Below are positions 34,140 through 41,865 of a stretch of DNA of 64,000 bases, one piece after another. Where the stretch lies: NCBI GenBank assembly GCA_030425645.1, contig JAUHZK010000005.1:62001-126000 (forward strand). Direction: 5' to 3'. This stretch comes from Gammaproteobacteria bacterium. GTDB lineage: Bacteria; Pseudomonadota; Gammaproteobacteria; JAPPPA01. The stretch's first letter is position 1, and each line of letters begins with the position of its first letter. The translations under genes were made by a program, and so were the position numbers. A model generated the notes under the pieces. That model saw nothing but the letters and a program-made list of their open reading frames with translations. It did not search any database and was not told the origin of the DNA.

Positions 34140-34676
34140 ATGAAAAAAGCAGTGTTGTTTGTATTTGCGGTGTTGGTTGGTGTTTGGCTGGCTTACATTT
34201 CAATGATGGTCGGCATTATTCCGCAGCCGGAATTTTTAGCATTGACCAAGCCAGACAAGTTCAGTGAGCTAGGCGATAGTTTGGCAGCCATTGATGGGCT
34301 ATTTACTGCGATTGCAATTTTGTTGGGTCTGGTTGCCATCCTACTGCAAGGCAGAGAATTGCAAGCGAGCACTGAAGCCCAAACTGAACAAGCAATGGCT
34401 CTTAAGGAGCAGATGCAACAACAAGAAACCAGCAACCGATTAAATGCTTATACAGCACGATTACAGTATCTCATCGCTGATAACGAAAGGCTGGAACGAC
34501 AAGCCGCGAATGTCAAAGGCCAGATCGATAACTTTGGTCCGTATGACAAAGGAACACCCAGAGAAGAGGATTTGACGAAACTCTGGGATATTCTCAAAGC
34601 CACACAAGAAAGACGAAAGCGACAAAATTTAGAAGTGTCTGAGATCGATGCAAAAATCAAAAAACTGCTGGCTTGA
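34140..34676 (+). CDS. Two-TM coiled-coil protein, abortive-infection-like N-terminal architecture
   Basis: The start at 34140 follows a GGAGG site and gives 178 residues. Two membrane helices (about 4-24 and 54-70) are separated by FSELGDSLAAIDGLFT, and the second is followed by LLQGRELQASTEAQ and a long coiled coil to the end. This order, with GDSxxAxxxLFT before helix 2 and xLQxxEL after it, resembles putative phage abortive-infection (PutAbiC-type) proteins, but the C-terminal domain of those is missing or shorter. It is in the accessory slot after the integrase. A defence role is only a hypothesis. Confidence 0.6.
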   Translation: MKKAVLFVFAVLVGVWLAYISMMVGIIPQPEFLALTKPDKFSELGDSLAAIDGLFTAIAILLGLVAILLQGRELQASTEAQTEQAMALKEQMQQQETSNRLNAYTARLQYLIADNERLERQAANVKGQIDNFGPYDKGTPREEDLTKLWDILKATQERRKRQNLEVSEIDAKIKKLLA

Positions 34677-34677
34677 T

Positions 34678-35304
34678 TTACTCAACACATATCTCGAAAG
34701 ACCTAGAAGCCGTGTCGGTCCTGCTACCGCCGTTATATCTGGTTCCTTTAACATACCTAGACCAAACAAAATTTAATCTAGCTCTGTCGCCTGAGGTTGC
34801 ATTAGGGACATAGACATAAATGTTGCTATTACCGTAGATAGTTACGGCTGTACCCCAAGAGGTTCCATTAGTGCTTACATATCCGTCAGCACTGCTAATA
34901 ACCATTTTGTCTCTACTGCCTAAAGAAGAACCGTAAGGCCAAACTTCTTTGATATACACAAATTTGCTCTTATTGGGCAGCTTGTCGGCTTGTTCATACA
35001 TTCTGACAAGGGTGCCGTTGTAACGACTATGGGTAATGCTTGAGCTGTTTTGGTGGCACAAGAAATAATCAGCATCTTCATTACTTTCTGTCTCTGCTGC
35101 TGTTGGGTCGCCACAGTTCGTTGTGCATTCTGGTGAATTAAAAGAAGGGCTTGTAGCAACTGCACCGCCACCACCTATAAATATTGAACTGTCATATTGT
35201 GGGTGTGGATCAATGTTTCCGTACTCTTCATTAAAAGGAACGGCACCCGCAAGAGGTGATAGCAGCGAGGCCGTTATAAAAGTCATTATTATTTTTCTAT
35301 TCAT
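34678..35304 (-). CDS. Secreted protein with four Cys, unknown
   Basis: From the ATG at 35304 (GGAG upstream) the product has 208 residues and a signal peptide RKIIMTFITASLLSPLAGA. The mature part has Cys residues in PECTTNCGD, YFLCHQ and the C-terminal FEICVE, suggesting two disulphides, and is rich in Ser, Tyr and Gly with likely beta structure. Its start overlaps the stop of the MobC-like gene by a few bases, so the two are coupled. No family was recognised; a surface or exclusion-type role would suit a mobilization operon (guess). Confidence 0.65.
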   Translation of the reverse strand: MNRKIIMTFITASLLSPLAGAVPFNEEYGNIDPHPQYDSSIFIGGGGAVATSPSFNSPECTTNCGDPTAAETESNEDADYFLCHQNSSSITHSRYNGTLVRMYEQADKLPNKSKFVYIKEVWPYGSSLGSRDKMVISSADGYVSTNGTSWGTAVTIYGNSNIYVYVPNATSGDRARLNFVWSRYVKGTRYNGGSRTDTASRSFEICVE

Positions 35305-35593
35305 TGTTATTCTCCGGTTTGGGGGAGAACTCAGGAATATCAAACAACAATCTCTCGACTAATTCATAGTCCGCTTCTTTCAGTGCTTCCTTGCACACAG
35401 ACAAAATATTCTCTCTTGTCTTAGGCCCGCCTTTCTCATATCGCTTCAGTAAAGCAAACCCCATTAAAAATTTTGCTCTGCTTTGGTGCTTTCGTCTCGC
35501 TGCCGAAATTCTTCTCTTAACCAAGTTAAGTTTCTGTCTTTCCCTGTTGACCCTTTGTTCTTGTAATTTTAATTTATTCTCTAAGTTCCCCAT
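35297..35593 (-). CDS. MobC/TraD-like mobilization accessory protein
   Basis: The protein has 98 residues from the ATG at 35593. The N-terminal half is a highly charged coiled coil (LENKLKLQEQRVNRERQKLN), followed by RRKHQSRAKFLMGFALL and a short acidic tail. A basic Arg/Lys coil with a KxLMGxALL-type segment, divergent from a MobA/MobL relaxase, is the usual form and position of the small TraD/MobC accessory proteins of MOBQ-type plasmids. Assignment is by layout and composition. It overlaps the secreted-protein gene. Confidence 0.55.
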   Translation of the reverse strand: MGNLENKLKLQEQRVNRERQKLNLVKRRISAARRKHQSRAKFLMGFALLKRYEKGGPKTRENILSVCKEALKEADYELVERLLFDIPEFSPKPENNNE

Positions 35594-35635
35594 AAATAAA
35601 TAATAACATAAATAATTTATATTTTGCAAATAAAA

Positions 35636-35649
35636 TTAACTTAAGTTAA
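35636..35649. promoter_or_regulatory. Perfect palindrome upstream of the MobC-like gene
   Basis: TTAACTTAAGTTAA is a perfect 14-base palindrome 43 bases upstream of the MobC-like start, in an AT-rich promoter-like region; candidate operator for autoregulation. Confidence 0.45.
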
Positions 35650-35700
35650 AATATAAATACGATGAAAAATAAAATAGGAAAAATATAAACCAAAAATTAA

Positions 35701-35793
35701 CTTACAGAATTATTTCTGTAAGCCCACTTCTACATTGTTCCAATGTGTGGGGTCTAAAAAGGGTTAAAACCCTTTGCCGACGGCTTATCCCGC
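35701..35793. other. Candidate origin of transfer (oriT)
   Basis: Four inverted repeats lie in a row just upstream of the relaxase gene: CTTACAGAA/TTCTGTAAG (35701-35722), CCCAC..ACATTG/CAATGT..GTGGG (35723-35751), AAAGGGTT/AACCCTTT (35758-35775) and GCCG-A-CGGC (35776-35784). The last is followed by TTATCCCGC (35785-35793), close to the YATCCTG-type nick region of IncP-like plasmids. Position between mobC-like and relaxase genes is typical for oriT. The nick site is inferred. Confidence 0.5.
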
Positions 35794-35832
35794 TTTATTT
35801 TTCTTCGAAAAACAAAGAGAAGAAAAAAGAGC

Positions 35833-36807
35833 ATGCTGTATCACCTACAACACAAAAATCACACACGAAAAGATGGGCAGAATGCTGTGAAAATGGCTGC
35901 TTATCGTTCTGGTGAAAAGTTGTATGACGATAGAACAGGTAGAACCTATTCTTCTGGTGATCCTGAAAGGGTCGGACATAAAGAAATTTTGTTGCCTGAC
36001 TCTGCACCCCGCAGGTTCCTGGACCGTGAAACCTTATGGGGTGAAGTCGAACAAGCTGAGAAAAGAAAGGATTCTCAACTATGCCGCGAGTTCGAAATTT
36101 CTTTGCAACAAGAATTCACGAAAGAGCAAAACATTTCGGCGGCTCGAAAGTTTTCACAGCAATTTGTTGATGAAGGCTTAATTGCCGATATGTGCTTTCA
36201 TGGGTTAGATACACATAACCCGCATGTGCATATTTTGCTTACCACCCGAGAACTCACCCCTACTGGCTTTGGCAAGAAGATTCGCAAACACAGCAACAAC
36301 GGTAAGGACTGGTATAACAAAAAAGACGAAATGGAATACTGGCGAGAAAGTTGGGCCACTATTGTCAATCAACAGTTTGAAGCGATTGAACAGTTTGAAG
36401 AGGTTGCAGTGCCTAAGAGAGTTGACCATCGTTCTTATGAAAGACAAGGTTTAGATATACAGCCAACAAGACGAATACCAGCAGAAGAATACAGAGCGAA
36501 TAATCCTGAGGTTCAAGCCGTTAAGCAGCAGAGGAAGTTCAACAAAATGTATCTGCTCCAAAGAGTTGCTGTGCTTATAGCAAAACGAGCCTACGAGAAA
36601 ACCAAGCAGAAAGTTCAGCAAATTTTGTTAGATAGAAAGCTGGTTGCTGAAAGCAAACAAGAATTCAAAGCATCACAACAGCAGCCGAAATATAGAGGCG
36701 GTTTAAATCAACTGATTGCGGATAAAACAAGAGACGAACCCAAGCCACAGAGAGCACCGCCAAGACGAAAACCACCTGACGACGATTTAGGATATTCAAT
36801 GTCATAA
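35833..36807 (+). CDS. MobA/MobL-family relaxase
   Basis: The 324-residue protein should nick oriT and pilot the single strand in mobilization. Tyr24 in MAAYRSGE is the catalytic tyrosine position of motif I. Motif III is complete: CFHGLDTHNPHVHILLTTR with His123, His128, His131 and His133. W-x-x-W and NQQFE segments and HRSYERQGLDIQPT follow, as in MOBQ relaxases. It lacks a primase or helicase domain, so it is a short form. The C-terminus is basic and Pro-rich. The GAGAAGAAAAAAGAG leader provides the ribosome site. Confidence 0.9.
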   Translation: MLYHLQHKNHTRKDGQNAVKMAAYRSGEKLYDDRTGRTYSSGDPERVGHKEILLPDSAPRRFLDRETLWGEVEQAEKRKDSQLCREFEISLQQEFTKEQNISAARKFSQQFVDEGLIADMCFHGLDTHNPHVHILLTTRELTPTGFGKKIRKHSNNGKDWYNKKDEMEYWRESWATIVNQQFEAIEQFEEVAVPKRVDHRSYERQGLDIQPTRRIPAEEYRANNPEVQAVKQQRKFNKMYLLQRVAVLIAKRAYEKTKQKVQQILLDRKLVAESKQEFKASQQQPKYRGGLNQLIADKTRDEPKPQRAPPRRKPPDDDLGYSMS

Positions 36808-36829
36808 AAAAGCCACCGCTGGGGTGGCT
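36805..36829 (-). terminator. Terminator after the 84-residue hypothetical gene
   Basis: AGCCACC-GCTGG-GGTGGCT forms a 7-base stem; on the minus strand it ends in six T, just beyond the stop at 36842. It also lies at the end of the relaxase gene on the other strand. Confidence 0.75.
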
Positions 36830-36841
36830 ATAGCTCATGTC

Positions 36842-37096
36842 TTATTCAAGACTACTGGAGGAAGTTGGTAATTTAGGCCACTTGGATCCGTAGCTCAGTA
36901 TTTTCCCAATGCTTTGTTGCGGATTACTTTCATCATATTCACCCCAGTATTCTTTTATATCCATTACTTTGCCCTGAGACATGTCTAGGCAACGAATGAA
37001 GGCATAAGATTTAAGGCCGTTTCTTTGATAAACAAGCAAACAGTCAGGGTGAGTATCATCGTAAATTAGTGTTCCGTTTGAATTTGTAGCTTTCAT
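36842..37096 (-). CDS. Small hypothetical protein of the element
   Basis: The start at 37096 is preceded by AGGAAAT at 6 bases and gives 84 residues; an upstream ATG (37117) is less likely. The sequence is soluble, mixed alpha/beta, with LLVYQRNGLKSYAFIRCLDM and a Ser-rich tail. No family was recognised. It sits between two terminators, so it is its own transcription unit, which suggests a small regulatory or accessory protein. Confidence 0.5.
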   Translation of the reverse strand: MKATNSNGTLIYDDTHPDCLLVYQRNGLKSYAFIRCLDMSQGKVMDIKEYWGEYDESNPQQSIGKILSYGSKWPKLPTSSSSLE

Positions 37097-37179
37097 AAAT
37101 AATTTCCTCATGGTCAAGAGCTATAAGGAAATCATATTAAGCTTACGACTAAACTCAATTAGCATTACTAATAAGCAAT

Positions 37180-37208
37180 AAAAAAGCCACCGCATCGGTG
37201 GCTTTTTT
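37180..37208. terminator. Bidirectional terminator after the RepL-like gene
   Basis: A perfect 13-base stem AAAAAAGCCACCG/CGGTGGCTTTTTT with loop CAT serves both strands; it lies 55 bases beyond the RepL-like stop. The stem core repeats that of the 36805 terminator. Confidence 0.88.
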
Positions 37209-37263
37209 ACAAATTCTTTATTATTTATTTTGAAGGAGAAAGAATTTTACTCAGGATTTAGAT

Positions 37264-37782
37264 TTATTTTACCAGCCTTAAATTATTTGTCAATTCTTTA
37301 TTACCACATTTAGGCTTATTATTTTCTTTTTTAGGGTAATTTAAATAAGCCAATTTATCTTTTTTAAGCCTGTTGTGGGTGGCGACCCTTTTCTCATGAT
37401 TGCCTTTCCATCCAAGACTAGGCGACAACTCATAGTCATAACCAAAGTCTCTATCGAAATTTTGTATGAATATATTGTGTTGAACGAATTGCTTTAAAGC
37501 CCTGTTGAGGGTTGAAAGCCCTATGCTTAGTTCCTTTGCGACCTTGTTCTTACACAAAGTAATCTTGTTGTTATTGTTACAACGAGAAAAGATCAGATAC
37601 ATAAGTATGTTGGTTTGCTTGTCTGTTAATAAACCGCTTTTTATGAGTTTGGTGAACTCTCCATGAAACATACTTATATATCCTATATCTAATTTATCTT
37701 TTCTTTCTGGCTTTATTGTGACTGGTAAAGTATTTCCGTCTCTATCATGAAATACTCTCGTATCTTCTCTATATCTTTCCAT
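37264..37782 (-). CDS. RepL-like plasmid replication protein (winged helix)
   Basis: The protein has 172 residues. GLLTDKQTNILMYLIFSRC and NKVAKELSIGLSTLNRALKQF form a winged helix-turn-helix (about 47-100), followed by the YELSPSLGWKGNHEKR segment that is typical of RepL-type replication/maintenance proteins (a Leu/Asn-Pro-x-x-x-W-K-G-N signature). The C-terminus is Lys/Asn-rich. With the relaxase it suggests that the element can replicate as a plasmid when excised. The region upstream carries palindromes and short direct repeats fitting a replication origin. Rep function is by family resemblance. Confidence 0.7.
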   Translation of the reverse strand: MERYREDTRVFHDRDGNTLPVTIKPERKDKLDIGYISMFHGEFTKLIKSGLLTDKQTNILMYLIFSRCNNNNKITLCKNKVAKELSIGLSTLNRALKQFVQHNIFIQNFDRDFGYDYELSPSLGWKGNHEKRVATHNRLKKDKLAYLNYPKKENNKPKCGNKELTNNLRLVK

Positions 37783-37880
37783 TTTTTTATTCCTGAGTTA
37801 ATTAAATGCTGCCGCACTTAATTATTCATGTCAAATATAGAAGTTATATACACATAAAAATCAATGGAAATTTGGTTGTG

Positions 37881-37983
37881 TTAGTAAAATACTAATAGAG
37901 AAAAAATAGAGCCTTACTACATAAGGCTTGTAGAGCATCTGTTGCTCGCTAGCGAGCAAATAGCAACCGCCAGCGAACAAATA
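37881..37983. other. Palindromes and short direct repeats, candidate origin/operator region
   Basis: This AT-rich divergent region holds TTAGTA-AAA-TACTAA (37881-37895), AGCCTTA-CTACA-TAAGGCT (37910-37928), the perfect 18-base palindrome TTGCTCGCTAGCGAGCAA (37942-37959) and two direct repeats AGCGA(G/A)CAAATA at 37951-37962 and 37972-37983, 21 bases apart (two helical turns). The layout suits a plasmid origin with iteron-like sites or paired operators. Confidence 0.5.
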
Positions 37984-38068
37984 TAAAAATAAATTACGAA
38001 TAGCATTGTTAATTTATTTATTTTGCATTTACTATTAATTTTCCAGTTGCCTATTTAGGAAAATTTAG

Positions 38069-38431
38069 ATGGTTAAGCAAGTTGAAGAGTTAGATGCACA
38101 GATTGCTGTGTTACAGCAGCGGAAAGAAGACCTTCTCAAGCAATATGAAGCTCATACAGAGCTTGCAGAGCGATGTAAGGCAGTTGTAGCCGAAGTGAAC
38201 GGTGCAATCGCTCAGGCGGGCTTAGATAAAGCCGAGTTTTATGAGTTGTGTGGTTTGCCCGTGGTGCCGCAGAAGAAAAGCAAGGGGAAACGGAACCAAC
38301 CGACCAAACGATACAAAAACCCTGTTGATGGTCAGCCGGATATTGTGTGTGCTCGCTTAACCAAGGAGTTAATCGAATACAGGAAGCAACATGGCGAAGA
38401 AGCTCTCGCAGCATTACTTATTACAAAGTGA
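38069..38431 (+). CDS. Small basic coiled-coil protein, possible nucleoid-type regulator
   Basis: The N-terminal half of this 120-residue protein (VEELDAQIAVLQQRKEDLL) is a coiled coil, the middle is Lys-rich (KKSKGKRNQPTKRYKNP), and the end is a short helix. A coiled coil plus basic linker and YKNPxDG resembles H-NS-like regulators in outline, but the H-NS DNA-binding loop is not evident. It is divergent from the RepL-like gene across the palindrome region. The next gene overlaps it by 41 bases. Confidence 0.5.
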   Translation: MVKQVEELDAQIAVLQQRKEDLLKQYEAHTELAERCKAVVAEVNGAIAQAGLDKAEFYELCGLPVVPQKKSKGKRNQPTKRYKNPVDGQPDIVCARLTKELIEYRKQHGEEALAALLITK

Positions 38432-38705
38432 GTTTTTGATGGAAATGAACGACAAAGTGTTTGACAAGGTTGAGCAATGTTTTGTCGCAGCCAAACTGGA
38501 TGAATTACTTAGTGAGTTCCCCTTCGCCGCTTTTACTGTTGCCGACCTTTCGCAGCACTTTGAAGTCAGCGATGCGGTTATTAAGCGGCGGTTGGAACGA
38601 ATTTTTATGACTGGCTACCTCCCCTCAATAAAGATAGGTAGTTGTTTCATAGTTGCTCATTGCTACGAGGATTTGAAAGAGGGGATCGGGATACCCACTG
38701 GATAG
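38391..38705 (+). CDS. Helix-turn-helix protein at the right end of the element
   Basis: This protein is 104 residues from the ATG at 38391, which has AGGAAG 5 bases upstream; an internal ATG at 38439 is possible. FTVADLSQHFEVSDAVIKRRLER (about 48-70) reads as a helix-turn-helix, followed by IKIGSCFIV wing-like strands. Size and position beside the attachment site suggest an excisionase-like or copy-control factor. It overlaps the preceding gene and would lead into the integrase after circularisation. Confidence 0.6.
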   Translation: MAKKLSQHYLLQSEFLMEMNDKVFDKVEQCFVAAKLDELLSEFPFAAFTVADLSQHFEVSDAVIKRRLERIFMTGYLPSIKIGSCFIVAHCYEDLKEGIGIPTG

Positions 38706-38733
38706 AAATGGCAAGGGAGAAATTGCCATTTTT

Positions 38734-38752
38734 GGGACATTTTTGGGGCACC
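38734..38752. repeat. Right attachment-site repeat (attR candidate)
   Basis: GGGACATTTTTGGGGCACC is the partner of 32764-32782. It continues into a palindrome TGGGGCAC-C-GTGCCCCA (38744-38760), and a further TGGGACAC lies at 38772-38779, giving four related 8-base motifs on this side. Confidence 0.65.
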
Positions 38753-38890
38753 GTGCCCCAAGAAAACGGCCTTGGGACACCACTAAGTTATTGATTTATA
38801 TACAGTATATGTGGTTTTATAAATATTTTGCACATCTACAAATACAGCGACTTTCTGCAACTCAGCCAAAAAACTCAGCCTAAACCGAAG

Positions 38891-40522
38891 CTAGCGATTG
38901 CCGTTGACGTCGCCGCCGCGACTATTGCCGCCACGACCCGCTTGGCCACCTGAACGGCCGCCACCACGGCGTCCAGACGAGCGACCCGCTGAACGACCCT
39001 GATTACGCTGTTGGCCACCAGACTTGCCACGACCGCCGCCACGACGACCGCCACCATAGTTGTCGAACACCACCGGACGGTTTTCATTGGAGACATCTGG
39101 GCGATTGCCATCAATATCGCCATTCGCGTCGCGCACCTTTTGCGGGCTTGCTTTAGCGTTACCGTTAACCGCTTTCTTGTTACCAGTCGACTGCCGTTGT
39201 TTGCCGTCGTCACGGCCCTGACGTGAGCCGCTATTGGCTTTATGCCGTTTGTTCTTGCCAGCCGGCTTATGACCACGCGCAGTATCGCCGGAGCGCTGAC
39301 CGTCCTGGTGTTCGCCGCGTGGTTTCTTCGGCTTTTTCGGTTTCTTAGGCTTAATCGGACGCGTATCTAAGTCGCGCTCAGGCACGTTGTGCTGTGGTTC
39401 AAAACCGTCGACCAACTGCCGCGGTATTAATTGTTGGATGAGCCGTTCAATGCCAAACAAGTCATTGGCTTCGTCGGCACAAACTAATGACACCGCTTGG
39501 CCGCTTGCCCCTGCACGGCCAGTACGGCCAATACGGTGCACGTAATCTTCAGCCACATTCGGCAGGTCATAGTTAACCACCTGCGGCAACTGATCAATAT
39601 CTAAACCACGGGCAGCGATATCGGTCGCTACCAAGGCGCGCACTGTGCCGGCCTTAAAATCTGCCAAGGCCCGGGTGCGCGCACCTTGGCTCTTATTACC
39701 ATGAATGGCGGCGGCTTTAATCCCTGCAGCCTCTAATTGCTTAGCCAGACGGTTAGCACCGTGTTTAGTGCGAGAGAAAACCAGTACCTGTTGCCAATCA
39801 TGCTCATGGATAAGATGACAAAGTAGCCGCGACTTTTGCTTTTTATCAACCGGTACCAACCACTGTTTAACCGACTTAGCGGTGGAGTTTGGCGGCGTCA
39901 CCGAGACCTCGACCGGGTCGCGCACAATGGTTTTCGCCAAGGCACGGATATCGTCAGAGAAGGTCGCCGAAAACATTAAATTTTGACGCTGCTCTGGCAC
40001 GATTTTGAGTATTTTGCGGATGTCATGAATAAAGCCCATGTCGAGCATGCGGTCAGCTTCATCCAAAATCAGTACTTCAAGCTGGTCAAAGCGAATAGCG
40101 TTCTGGTTAAACAAATCCAACAAGCGGCCAGGAGTGGCAACCAACACATCTACGCCACCACGCAAACGCATCATTTGTGGATTGATCTTCACCCCACCGA
40201 AAACAACTTCTGACTTCAGCGGCAAATTTTTGCCATAACCGGCAACGTTTTCGCCCACCTGTGCAGCCAGCTCTCGCGTTGGCGTTAGCACCAGCGCCCG
40301 AACTTGGTTGGCCTTCACTCGAGGACCATCACTCAATCGTTGTAATAGCGGCAGCGTAAAACCTGCCGTTTTACCAGTGCCTGTTTGGGCAGCGGCCATC
40401 ACATCACGCCCGGCTAGCACCGGCGGAATGGCTTTTTCTTGAATGGGAGAAGGTTTGCTGTAACCTTTTTCGGCCACAGCGTCCAATATAGCGGGCGACA
40501 ACCCTAACGCGTCAAACTGCAA
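38891..40522 (-). CDS. rhlE: DEAD-box RNA helicase, RhlE type
   Basis: This ATP-dependent RNA helicase shows all motifs: Q motif ([11 protein letters not shown]), [30 protein letters not shown], and [11 protein letters not shown] long C-terminal tail after about residue 380 has [12 protein letters not shown] blocks and ends in RGG-rich repeats that bind RNA. A TTG at 40522 gives MQFDALGLS, matching the family N-terminus; a GTG at 40564 would add 14 residues. It is the gene immediately right of the integrated element, transcribed toward it. Confidence 0.92.
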   Translation of the reverse strand: MQFDALGLSPAILDAVAEKGYSKPSPIQEKAIPPVLAGRDVMAAAQTGTGKTAGFTLPLLQRLSDGPRVKANQVRALVLTPTRELAAQVGENVAGYGKNLPLKSEVVFGGVKINPQMMRLRGGVDVLVATPGRLLDLFNQNAIRFDQLEVLILDEADRMLDMGFIHDIRKILKIVPEQRQNLMFSATFSDDIRALAKTIVRDPVEVSVTPPNSTAKSVKQWLVPVDKKQKSRLLCHLIHEHDWQQVLVFSRTKHGANRLAKQLEAAGIKAAAIHGNKSQGARTRALADFKAGTVRALVATDIAARGLDIDQLPQVVNYDLPNVAEDYVHRIGRTGRAGASGQAVSLVCADEANDLFGIERLIQQLIPRQLVDGFEPQHNVPERDLDTRPIKPKKPKKPKKPRGEHQDGQRSGDTARGHKPAGKNKRHKANSGSRQGRDDGKQRQSTGNKKAVNGNAKASPQKVRDANGDIDGNRPDVSNENRPVVFDNYGGGRRGGGRGKSGGQQRNQGRSAGRSSGRRGGGRSGGQAGRGGNSRGGDVNGNR

Positions 40523-40687
40523 AATGATTTCTCGAAATCGGGGGAAACTGTGTGGAACCAGCACATTTCCCTAACAAGATTATGCGAGAAAACCACACCA
40601 ATTGCTTTGGCGCTTCTCGCGGCAGAGCCGCAGCATACAGCATGCGCTTGCTCTACACTACGAAGACCACTTATTGAGATCAGTCAA

Positions 40688-41092
40688 ATGAACGAATACT
40701 TACAGGCCTACCAAGCTGCTGTTATCTGCCTAGGCCTTGCCGGCGGCTTAATCGTGCTGCAGATTTTGATTGCCGACGTGGTCGCCATTGCCAATAAACA
40801 TACCCCCGGAATGCCCATAGACCAAGGCCATGGCAGCTTCTTGTTCCGCAGCGCACGTAGCGCCGCCAACACCGGCGAAACTCTCTCGGCGTTTATTGCC
40901 TGCCTACTATTCTGCTTATTTATTGGCGCCAATCCGGAATGGACCAATGGCCTCGCCATGCTCTACATCGGCGCAAGAGTCGCGCATATGGTCAGCTACT
41001 ACCTCGACTGGAGGCTGGCCCGATCTGCGATCTTCGCCTTCACTATTGTCGCCATTGTCGGTCTATGCGGACTTGGGTTCTCCAGTATTTAA
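40688..41092 (+). CDS. MAPEG-family membrane protein (second of two in the window)
   Basis: The start at 40688 gives 134 residues with four helices. FRSARSAANTGETLSAFIACLLFCLF is the MAPEG signature region (Arg, Asn-x-x-Glu). A longer frame from 40550 would add 46 residues of unlikely composition. It begins a tightly packed rightward set: the VOC gene starts 9 bases later and further genes overlap. Confidence 0.78.
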   Translation: MNEYLQAYQAAVICLGLAGGLIVLQILIADVVAIANKHTPGMPIDQGHGSFLFRSARSAANTGETLSAFIACLLFCLFIGANPEWTNGLAMLYIGARVAHMVSYYLDWRLARSAIFAFTIVAIVGLCGLGFSSI

Positions 41093-41101
41093 GGCCTGAT
41101 A

Positions 41102-41470
41102 ATGCACGAGCAACACGAAAAAATTAACTATCTCGAACTACCGGCAAGCAACCTCAAGGCCGTCAAAGATTTCTTCGAAACCGTGTTTCAATGGCAGTTC
41201 ACTGACTATGGCCCTGAGTACACTGCGTTCTCAAACAGCGCCGGCATAGACGGTGGTTTTTACCAAGCCAACTGCCATTCCAGCACCCAAAACGGCGCTG
41301 CGCTAGTGGTTTTTTACAGCGGCAATTTAGCGGCGACGCAAGCCAAAATCGCCGCCGCCGGCGGCAAAATTGTAAAACCAATTTTCAGTTTTCCCGGCGG
41401 CCAGCGTTTTCACTTTACCGATCCTTGCAGCAATGAATATGCGGTTTGGTCAGACCAGGGAGTGGACTAA
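41102..41470 (+). CDS. VOC-superfamily (glyoxalase-like) protein
   Basis: This 122-residue single betaalphabetabetabeta-repeat protein of the vicinal oxygen chelate fold has INYLELPASNLKAVKDFFETVF at the start, the FPGGQRFHFTDPCSNEYAVW end typical of this bacterial VOC subgroup, and a metal-type Glu in NEYAVW. It probably works as a homodimer. The substrate is not known. Its TAA overlaps the next ATG by one base. Confidence 0.86.
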   Translation: MHEQHEKINYLELPASNLKAVKDFFETVFQWQFTDYGPEYTAFSNSAGIDGGFYQANCHSSTQNGAALVVFYSGNLAATQAKIAAAGGKIVKPIFSFPGGQRFHFTDPCSNEYAVWSDQGVD

Positions 41471-41865
41471 TGCGTCTGCCGGCTCTGATCATTGCTCTTA
41501 GCCTTAGTGCCAGCTGGGCACCAATGGCCACTGCTGAAACGCTACCGCCAGGACAGCGGGACGGCGAATTGCGCCAGCATATGAACCAACTACAAGCCTG
41601 GGATGCAGAACAACAGCAATGGCTGATGCCGGTCGAATTTTGGCAGCAGTACGCGGCACGCCGCGGCGGCTTAAGTTGGGGGCGCGGCGCCATCTACCCG
41701 CCCTACGGCGAGGTCAAAGAACATGATACATTCATGGTCGAGACCACCGCCGGCCCTTGTTTAATGGAGTTTTTCCACGGCCGCTGGCGGCGCGCCAATG
41801 ATGTGCGCCGCTGGGACACAAAATTCACTCATTACGCGGGTTGCCCGCATGTATTCGACGAATGA
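41470..41865 (+). CDS. Small exported protein, unknown
   Basis: The protein is 131 residues with a signal peptide RLPALIIALSLSASWAPMATA. The mature part has WLMPVEFWQQYAARRGGLSWG and a Cys pair (GPCLMEF, YAGCPHVF). The family is not recognised. It starts on the VOC stop codon (TAATG) and overlaps the following cupin-like gene (ATGA), so four genes are translated as one unit. Confidence 0.7.
   Translation: MRLPALIIALSLSASWAPMATAETLPPGQRDGELRQHMNQLQAWDAEQQQWLMPVEFWQQYAARRGGLSWGRGAIYPPYGEVKEHDTFMVETTAGPCLMEFFHGRWRRANDVRRWDTKFTHYAGCPHVFDE

Larger units (their letters stand above)
32764..38752. mobile_element. Integrated mobilizable plasmid-like element (about 6 kb)
   Basis: A tyrosine integrase begins 5 bases inside the left repeat, and a matching direct repeat closes the right end. 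Between them lie a relaxase, a MobC-like gene, a candidate oriT, a RepL-like gene and small regulators. The base composition is visibly more AT-rich than both flanks. It sits between a NYN gene and an RNA helicase gene. No type IV secretion genes are present, so transfer would need a helper. No tRNA lies at either end. Boundaries are inferred from the repeats. Confidence 0.8.

Noticed and set aside
37881-37983. CRISPR-like repeats
   Set aside because: Only two short direct repeats are present, with no regular repeat-spacer pattern and no cas genes in the window.
32787-38705. Prophage or phage satellite as identity of the element
   Set aside because: No capsid, terminase, tail or lysis genes; relaxase and RepL-like genes point to a mobilizable plasmid.
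38753-38890. tRNA gene as integration target
   Set aside because: No cloverleaf or conserved tRNA segments are visible at either end of the element.
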